Below, piece after piece: positions 58,185 to 64,000 of a DNA stretch of 64,000 nt. The position numbers and the translations under genes were made by a program. Position 1 is the first letter of the stretch. Each line of letters begins with the position of its first letter. The notes beneath the pieces were generated by a model. It had not been told where the DNA came from, did no database searches, and was given only the letters and a program-made list of their open reading frames with translations. The stretch is from contig NC_045437.1 of the NCBI RefSeq assembly GCF_002776525.5, forward strand, positions 134,638,928-134,702,927, read 5' to 3'. The stretch is from Piliocolobus tephrosceles. Taxonomy: Eukaryota > Chordata > Mammalia > Primates > Cercopithecidae.

Positions 58185-58810
58185 TTTTCACTAAGTGCCT
58201 AATTTGTACAAAGCACTTAACAGACATCACGGCTCCATCAGCTCACTGAATTCTCACAACTACAATATGCAATTGGTACTTTCTAAGTAGCTTCTTTGTA
58301 TCAGACTTGTGTTTGATGCTAGTGAGTTAATGGTGAGCAAAATCAAAAGTTACTGGCCTCATGGAGCTTCCAGGCACCAGCAGGTGATGACTGATTGAAT
58401 GAACAGCTTATCTGCCCAAACTTTTCAAAGCTTTGAAGGCCATGGTTTCTGTTGCAGCTATTCAACTGTGCCATAACAAAGCAAAAATAGAGATAGACAA
58501 TGTGTAAATGAATGAGTACAATCATGTTCCAGTCAGACTTTACTTACAAAAGCAGGAGAGAGTCAGGCTACAGTTTGCAGGTCTCTGGATATTGGAGAGC
58601 TCAACTAGCTCCCAGTCTAGGGAAATTAAGAACTTCAATAAACGGAGGAGGGTATTAAGTAAATTGTGTTTTGAAGAAACAATAAGGATCCCTAAAAAGG
58701 CAAGAAGTAAAAAGGGAACTCCAGGCAGAAGGAACAGACGGCTAAAATCATGGAAGCATTAAAGAACACAGCTTGCTCGGGAAGAGTAAGCATGAGGAGC
58801 CTTGATAACC
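58185..58810 (-). mobile_element. MIR piece followed by antisense L2
   Basis: 58185-58285 looks like reverse MIR (AGTGCCTAATTTGTACAAAG, ACTGAATTCTCACAACTACA). From about 58290 the reverse L2 3' end begins (TTGTATCAGACTTGTGTTTG, then GTTACTGGCCTCATGGAGCT). It continues to ACTCCAGGCAGAAGGAACAG and ATGAGGAGCCTTGATAACC. Confidence 0.6.
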
Positions 58811-58846
58811 GGGTGAGTGAGGTCAGAGAAAAATGAACAGAGAATT

Positions 58847-58868
58847 AAAAAAAAAAAAAAAAAAAAAA
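58847..58868 (+). repeat. poly(A) run
   Basis: About 22 consecutive A residues, preceded by no recognisable retrotransposed body. Confidence 0.85.
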
Positions 58869-58929
58869 GCCTTTCTGTGCATATTTCAGTGGTGGTTGAA
58901 AACAAAGTTCATATTATCTTTCAGTATTT

Positions 58930-59460
58930 CTAAAGGTCGAGCTGCATTTCCCCTCCCAAAGCTAAATGATAACATGATGCAGTTCAAAAGCTGGTCATAT
59001 CAAATTGCCATCTAATCATTTAATTAAAGCCCCATGCTGGCACCAGCCATCCTCAGGGCCCATTTTTCATTTGGGCACATTTCATTACACTTTTCAAAGC
59101 AAATTTGCCTTTTCAAAGGCAAAAAATGCAAATGACTGGGTTTGAAAGGAAATGCATAACATTCTGCATAATGACAGGGATTTTCTTGGAAAGCAGTAAT
59201 GGGCAGAAAAAGGAGAAAACGGGCAGAGCTATCTTTAGGGGCTGAGGGTGGCTTATCAGCCCTATGGGAGCTCGACATGATACTTCATTACAGCGCCAGG
59301 ATGCAAACGGAAGTGAAATACCAAACACTAGAATGCAAGCAGCCCTCCCTATCACTGTTTTCAGCATCACAGCAACCACATTTTCAAACAGGGTACGTCT
59401 TTTGGACCGGCAAGACCAAGGCAGACATTGACAAGTGGAGGACATTTATAGTGTGACCAA
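58930..59460. other. candidate conserved noncoding block
   Basis: No repeat was recognised. It contains TAATCATTTAATTAAAG (homeodomain-type core), two CTTTTCAAAG motifs at 59091-59100 and 59110-59119, and a perfect octamer ATGCAAAT at 59127-59134. Conservation cannot be measured here. A frame of 85-110 codons on each strand is also open but has no family likeness. Confidence 0.4.
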
Positions 59461-60245
59461 GAAAATGATGAAGAGCTAGGAGGAACTGAACTGTTCTAAG
59501 ACAGGAATAGGAACATCACACCTAAATGCCAATTAACATAAAGCATTAATAGACAAATTCAGTCACATTAAAAAAAATTCCTCAGGAGTAGGAAAACATC
59601 CACTTTGAGGAAGTATAATGCATGTTGGTAGTATTCACAATAAGGGAATGAAAGTGACCTTAACAATATAAGTCAGCATCTTCCTCCTTGGGGTTTTTGA
59701 AAACCCTCAGAAGCACTGCTCCCCAATTACTTGTATCTTTCTCCTTGAAAGATGAAACTCCAGCATAAATTTTAAGAATCTATAGACCCCAAGGTCAGAG
59801 GCAATTAGCCCAAAGAAGAAAGAGTGGTACACAATGAATATCTGTTTATTCCTTCTTTACCATCAAGGAGACAAGAAAAGATTAACTTTAGGATGTTAGA
59901 TAAGCCCTTTCATCCTGTGAAAGAACCTTGGGCAGCTAAAGTAGCAGCACCAGGGTGAGATTGAGAATCCAGGCAAAGAGCAAGTCACAGGCTGTTCTGA
60001 TTTGTGGTCAGAGGACATGTGGGTTCATTAGTACATTAACCATTGCTGGTCAGCTCAACTAAGGCCTCTGCCTTGGGTAAGTGGAAAACCTCATTCTATT
60101 CCCTCTACAGAAAGGATCCCAATCCATGCTATATCCAGGCAGGTCAGACCCTAACCCAAATGTATCATTCAGTTCAGAGCACCACCTACCTCAGAGATAT
60201 GGAGAAAAGCAAGAGAACAGTTGGGCATTTGACATAGCCTATCTC
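59461..60245. other. unassigned sequence
   Basis: Nothing was recognised. Confidence 0.4.
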
Positions 60246-60249
60246 CACT

Positions 60250-60760
60250 TTTATTTTTTTTTTATTTCAATATTATGTCAAAACATACATACAGAAAAGT
60301 GCACATATTATAAATTTACATCTTGATGAATTTTCACATGAGCACACCTATGTAACCAATAATTAGGCACACACACAAAATAATATTAACAGCATCCAAA
60401 AGTTTCCTTCCTACCCTTTTAGGATAACCACTGTCTTGATTCCTAACATCATGGGGTAGTTTTTTATTTTATATAAATGGAATCACATAATACATTCTAC
60501 TGTCTGAATTCTTTGGGCCAACATCATATTTCTGAGATTTAAACATATCATTGGGTCTAGTTACATATTGTCACTTCTCATGGATTTACAGAGTTCCATT
60601 ATATGAATGTACCATGGTTTATCCACTCACTCTTGATGGTTGCCTGTGATATTTCCAGTTTTGGGCTATCAGGAAGAGTGCAGCTATAATGATGCTGTAT
60701 ATGTCTTTCAGTGAATATGGCAGATATTTGGATCTTGCTACTTTGATGTGAGAAAAAAAC
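60250..60760 (-). mobile_element. old L1 (L1M-type), antisense
   Basis: ACAGAAAAGTGCACATATTA, ACATCTTGATGAATTTTCAC, GATAACCACTGTCTTGATTC, TATATAAATGGAATCACATA and GGTTGCCTGTGATATTTCCA form a long ordered reverse match to a mammalian L1 3' region. Confidence 0.78.
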
Positions 60761-62065
60761 TGTGGTGCAGCATTTGACACAGCTTGTCAAATTCATCATG
60801 CTAAAATGTGAAATCCCCATCTTTTGTTTGGAGTATGAAAGAGATGTTCCTGATTTCTCCTCTGTCTCTGACCCTCTCACTGTCCTTAACTCTGCTCCTG
60901 GCCCTGACCATCCTATGAAGTTCAAAGACTGTGTTCGGGAGAAGTGAGCAGCACATTAAAGGAGCCTCCCAGCTCACATGCAATATTAACAGCCCTCATA
61001 AAAGGGACAACAAAACATGCTTTTAAAACCAGGTAAGGATTCTTTAAAGGAGGATTTTTAGGTGAGAGGGTTTCCTGCCTTCAGCACAGGAATCAATAAT
61101 TATAACAGACTCCAACTATTTGAAGAGTATCAAGTGGTAGCAGTTGTTGAGAGAGGGAATATATACAGCTTGTATAATTCAAGCCATCAAGTGGGAAAGG
61201 CTAGGGGAGTACAAAATAAAGGAAGATAAATTTTGCCAGGAGCAAGCTCAGGTATACAGGGGCCTGGAAGTTTTTGGGGAATAGAGATGTACGGACATTT
61301 GTTGTGTCCTTCCTAGCAACAATTCTCTCATGCCTGCTTCTTAATCATATCTGAAATTTCCCATCCATATTACTGGTATGGTGCTCATCCAACCCCTAAC
61401 TTTAGAGGTGGATATTAATGGATTTAAACTAACCAGGGGACCCTATTTCTTTATCCATAGTGAAAGTTCACGGATGGGTTTAACCACTTCTGAGCTAATC
61501 AGTGTAATTCCTTTCCCTTGCCATAGACATTAGGTTGTTATCAGGACACAGGACCTGACAGTCCAATTATTGTGAGACTTGGTCTTTTTGTGAAGGTGAG
61601 ACAGAGACTTTCTTGACTGTTTCTAGGCTAGATGGTATGAAGCAGAAGGTCTAGAGAGAAACACTGGACAAAGCAGGTGGGGGGCATAAATTATACAGAC
61701 ATTGAGAACTGGATTAATTCAAAGAATGGAGTACAGACACAGGTTCTGATAATATTGTTTATGTCCTGGATGAAGCCATGTCTTAACTCCTAGATGTTTC
61801 TTACACAAGCTAATAGATTCTCCTTTTGCAAACATCCAATTTGAGTCAAGTTTTCTATTGCTTGCAATAAAAACTTTCAAAACTAAACTGAATGATATCA
61901 GACCTGGGCTTAGAAAGTATGAGACATTCCACAAGTTGAGTTGCCATTACGTTTTATGCCAGGAGCATGCATGAGAGGAAGGAAGGATGCAAAGAAAGGT
62001 ATGTGGACACACTTTCAAATTAGAAAGGCTGTAACATGATGGGAGGTGGTATTATACATGGGTTA
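60761..62065. other. unassigned intergenic sequence
   Basis: About 1.3 kb. Opposed frames at 60599-60983 have no domain. Nothing else was recognised. Confidence 0.45.
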
Positions 62066-62117
62066 CGATCAATCAGTAATCCCCAGACTTTTTCTGTCAA
62101 GGGTCAGACTGTAAATA

Positions 62118-62123
62118 TTTTCA
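62118..62123 (+). repeat. target-site duplication, left (solo LTR)
   Basis: TTTTCA is repeated at 62614-62619. A six-base duplication is typical of betaretrovirus or HERV-K type integrases. Confidence 0.85.
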
Positions 62124-62217
62124 TGTCAGGAGCCATGAGGCCCGGAATTAGCCGACCTCTGTTGCTTGATCTCCGCAAAGCCGAGACAAGATGGCACATT
62201 TCCGGGTTCTTTATTAT

Positions 62218-62321
62218 AAACCTTTCCCGCGCGTGCCTAAAGTTTTTCCTGCGTGCGCCTAAACTTTTCCCGGGAGCGCCTAGACTTTTCCCGCGCGCGC
62301 CAACCTTTCCCGCGCCCGCGC
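62218..62321 (+). repeat. five-copy ~21-bp tandem array in the LTR U3
   Basis: Units of about 21 bp start near 62218, 62239, 62261, 62282 and 62302, with the pattern AAACYTTTCCCGCGCGYGCCT. Three contain an exact TTTCCCGC (62223, 62287, 62306). Confidence 0.88.
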
Positions 62322-62357
62322 AAACATTTTTATGCCCAGGAAGATATGCAGCCTAAG

Positions 62358-62409
62358 GCGCAGGCGCAATCCCGCGCCCGGGAAAATTACAAACTCACGG
62401 CGCATGCGC
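62358..62409 (+). promoter_or_regulatory. two NRF1-type palindromes in the LTR
   Basis: GCGCAGGCGC (62358-62367) and GCGCATGCGC (62400-62409) both fit GCGCANGCGC, the NRF1 consensus, 42 bp apart and upstream of the TATA box. Function is inferred from the motif only. Confidence 0.7.
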
Positions 62410-62474
62410 AATTGTAATTTGAGAGAACCCAGCCCCCTGTTACCGCCCTGGCCCAACCTCTTCCCCTGCCATCC

Positions 62475-62504
62475 TATATAAGGCATTGCACTGCCACCAT
62501 TAAA
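62475..62504 (+). promoter_or_regulatory. LTR TATA box and polyadenylation signal
   Basis: TATATAA (62475-62481) and ATTAAA (62499-62504) are about 24 bases apart, so R would be short. ATTAAA is the common variant of AATAAA. Confidence 0.7.
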
Positions 62505-62613
62505 CGAGACTTGATCAGGCTATTTGTCTTGTTTCCATTTCTCGTGTTTTCTTGTCTCCTCCATTCCCACTCCCCCTTCCAGGGTCTGTTCCACTGTCCT
62601 GCAGGTCGGGACA

Positions 62614-62619
62614 TTTTCA
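62614..62619 (+). repeat. target-site duplication, right (solo LTR)
   Basis: TTTTCA, an exact copy of 62118-62123. Confidence 0.85.
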
Positions 62620-62884
62620 GCTTTGTGAGTCAGTTGATTTCTGTCACAACTACTCAGCTATGCCACTGTAACACGGAATCAGCCATAGACAATACAAAAA
62701 CAAGTGTGGCCGTATTCCAATAAAACTGCACTGATGGACACTGAAATACGAATTTCATGTAATTTTTACCTGCCATAAAATATTGCTCTCAATTTGACTT
62801 TTCCAATTATTTAAACATGTAAAATCTATCACTGACCTCTTAGAGCGAACACAAAATTTCTAGATTTAACTTCTTTCTCCAACA

Positions 62885-63075
62885 TATACTAGCTGCAAAA
62901 CATTGAACAAATTACTTAATCTCACTAAACCTCATTGTCTCATAGGTAGAACAGGGAACATTGTAGTGCCTAATGCACAGTTTTGTTCCAAGAATTAAAT
63001 AATTTAATCATGAAAACATTGAGCAAAGTATCTGATACACTACACTCAATAAAGACTAGCCATCATTCTTATGAT
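62885..63075 (+). mobile_element. MIR SINE, sense
   Basis: TTACTTAATCTCACTAAACC, TGTCTCATAGGTAGAACAGG, AGTGCCTAATGCACAGTTTT and CACTCAATAAAGACTAGCCA follow MIR. Confidence 0.7.
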
Positions 63076-64000
63076 TGATTATGAAGGTCCTTTGACACTA
63101 GTCTATGTATCTTAATAAAAGAAAACCATCTATGTTTTCTGAGCAGGAAATTTGCTCAGATCTGTGCCTTGGAGAGTTTACAAAGGCATCTGTTGGAAGA
63201 ATACATTGGAAAAGGGATCTTGGTTTCAATTGACCTAATATGCCACTGATTTAGCTTAGGAAACTTAGATGTCTTTCTGTATCTTGTTTTTCATTTCAAT
63301 GTGCCAACCAGTATTTAGGAGAAGAAGGAGTGTTTTGTTTTTTTGGTGGGGAAGAGGGGCATGTGCCCAGTCCTGTGGTATGCATTTCTTTAGAAATGAT
63401 TTTTTTTCAGAGACTCAAGTCAGCTGATAACAATTTTAAAACTTGTGGTCACTTCTGGGTTGAACTGCATTTGTTGGTTTTGATAATTATTTCATTGACT
63501 AATTAGTTCAGCCAAATCTTATAGACTATGTCTTTTTCTCTGAGCCCAGATGGTACCCCAACACACAGATGATAGGGAATAAGACCCCATACTGTATTTG
63601 TCAGACACCCCACTGGGTAACTGATAACCAAAAAATAGTTCAGTAAAGATTTGCATTTAAAGTCTCTTAAGGTCTTCTGATTCTCTCCACTACTCCCTTC
63701 TTCAACACACACTAAAGATCCTAACCCCATTTAAGATCATTAGCAAATCCCAGGCTTCATAAATATCACAGGGGAGCTAATGAGATGACTTACAGAAGGA
63801 TTGCCGCTTACTGTAGAAGAGAGTACCAAGCTGGTTTGATTTTTCTGGTCTATGCTACAGGGAAATCAATTAGAGTTTGCTTTTGCCTGAATGATGCAAA
63901 CAAAAACCAGTATAATTTGGATGAATAAATCTGTTAAGCAAGAAATCTGAATCCATATTAATAACAATAAACATGGGCAACAGGAGATGTGGATTTTTAG
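63076..64000. other. unassigned sequence to window end
   Basis: Nothing recognised; short T-runs only. Confidence 0.4.

Larger units (their letters stand above)
62124..62613 (+). mobile_element. solo LTR, class II (betaretrovirus-type) ERV
   Basis: This 490-bp unit begins TGTCAGGAGCC and ends GGTCGGGACA, so TGTC…GACA ends are inverted, with an exact 6-bp TSD. It contains a CpG-rich U3 array, TATATAA at 62475 and ATTAAA at 62499. A CT-rich R-U5 follows. No primer-binding site or coding remnant is attached, so it arose by LTR-LTR recombination. Likeness to simian type D or HERV-K LTRs is inferred from the ends and TSD length; the subfamily is unverified. Confidence 0.88.
62070..62840 (+). mobile_element. 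hAT-type DNA transposon fossil, split by a solo LTR
   Basis: Left piece (AATCCCCAGACTTTTTCTGT, then GGGTCAGACTGTAAATATTT). Right piece (GCTTTGTGAGTCAGTTGATT, ACAACTACTCAGCTATGCC, CAGCCATAGACAATAC, GTGGCCGTATTCCAATAAAA). Without the LTR, and counting the TTTTCA target once, the two form a continuous copy of the element seen in reverse at 19868-20165. The far right end is degenerate. Confidence 0.8.

Noticed and set aside
58833..58868. Poly(A) run as the tail of a processed pseudogene
   Set aside because: No retrotransposed body or target-site duplication was found upstream.
62218..62321. A CRISPR-like array
   Set aside because: The units are contiguous 21-bp tandem copies without spacers, inside an LTR of a primate genome.
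62036..62486. Frames of 106 (+) and 68 (-) codons in the CpG-rich LTR
   Set aside because: Both are by-products of the GC-rich 21-bp array; no coding family was recognised.

Overview
The window reads as primate nuclear DNA that is AT-rich and gene-poor. I found no protein-coding exon, rRNA, tRNA or CRISPR array that I can support. The evidence for a primate is a set of dimeric Alu elements, L1PA-type LINE-1 copies, and a deep layer of old mammalian repeats (MIR, L2, MER5, MER20, MLT1, MLT2, Tigger). One young antisense Alu (48503-48817) has the bases I associate with the AluYRa-like subfamilies of Old World monkeys: CAAGCC near its 5' end, a seven-A run before TAC, and GATCCGGCC in the right monomer. 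A cercopithecid (macaque, baboon, vervet or colobus type) therefore fits better than human or another ape. This rests on remembered diagnostic positions, not an alignment.

Layout. 1-5.7 kb: MIR, L2, MER5A and MLT1 fossils in unassigned DNA. 5708-8833: one 3.1-kb 5'-truncated L1 in the sense direction, with exact 14-bp target-site duplications (TSDs) and a broken ORF2. 8.8-15.2 kb: L2, MIR, a CTAT microsatellite, an AluJ-like copy and antisense old L1. 15.2-16.7 kb: an old LTR split by an Alu. 16.7-25.8 kb: MIR, MER5, hAT, L2 and an MLT1-type LTR. 25.8-33.7 kb: four Alus, MLT1, a long antisense L2 and old L1. 33.7-34.8 kb: MER20, then a striking 64-bp inverted repeat. 35-42 kb: MIR, old L1 and a Tigger-type element. 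42265-42844: a solo LTR of gammaretrovirus type with a 4-bp TSD, beside an AC microsatellite. 43-50.6 kb: MIR pair, a probable antisense ERV LTR, an Alu, a young antisense L1 and the Old World monkey type Alu. 50.6-58.8 kb: dense MIR, L2 and MLT1, an L1 tail, and an MLT2 LTR nested in an L2. 58.8-64 kb: a candidate conserved noncoding block, an old antisense L1, and a 490-bp solo LTR of betaretrovirus type, with 6-bp TSDs, nested in a hAT fossil.

No operon or pathway is present. The sequence is informative as insertion history and as possible regulatory DNA. The features most worth following up are the CpG-rich solo LTR at 62124-62613, which carries a 21-bp repeat array with E2F-like sites and two NRF1-type palindromes, and the long hairpin at 34607-34746. 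Family names come from recognising consensus wording, not from a database search, so subfamily names are provisional. No retroviral gag, pol or env sequence was recognised beside either solo LTR.
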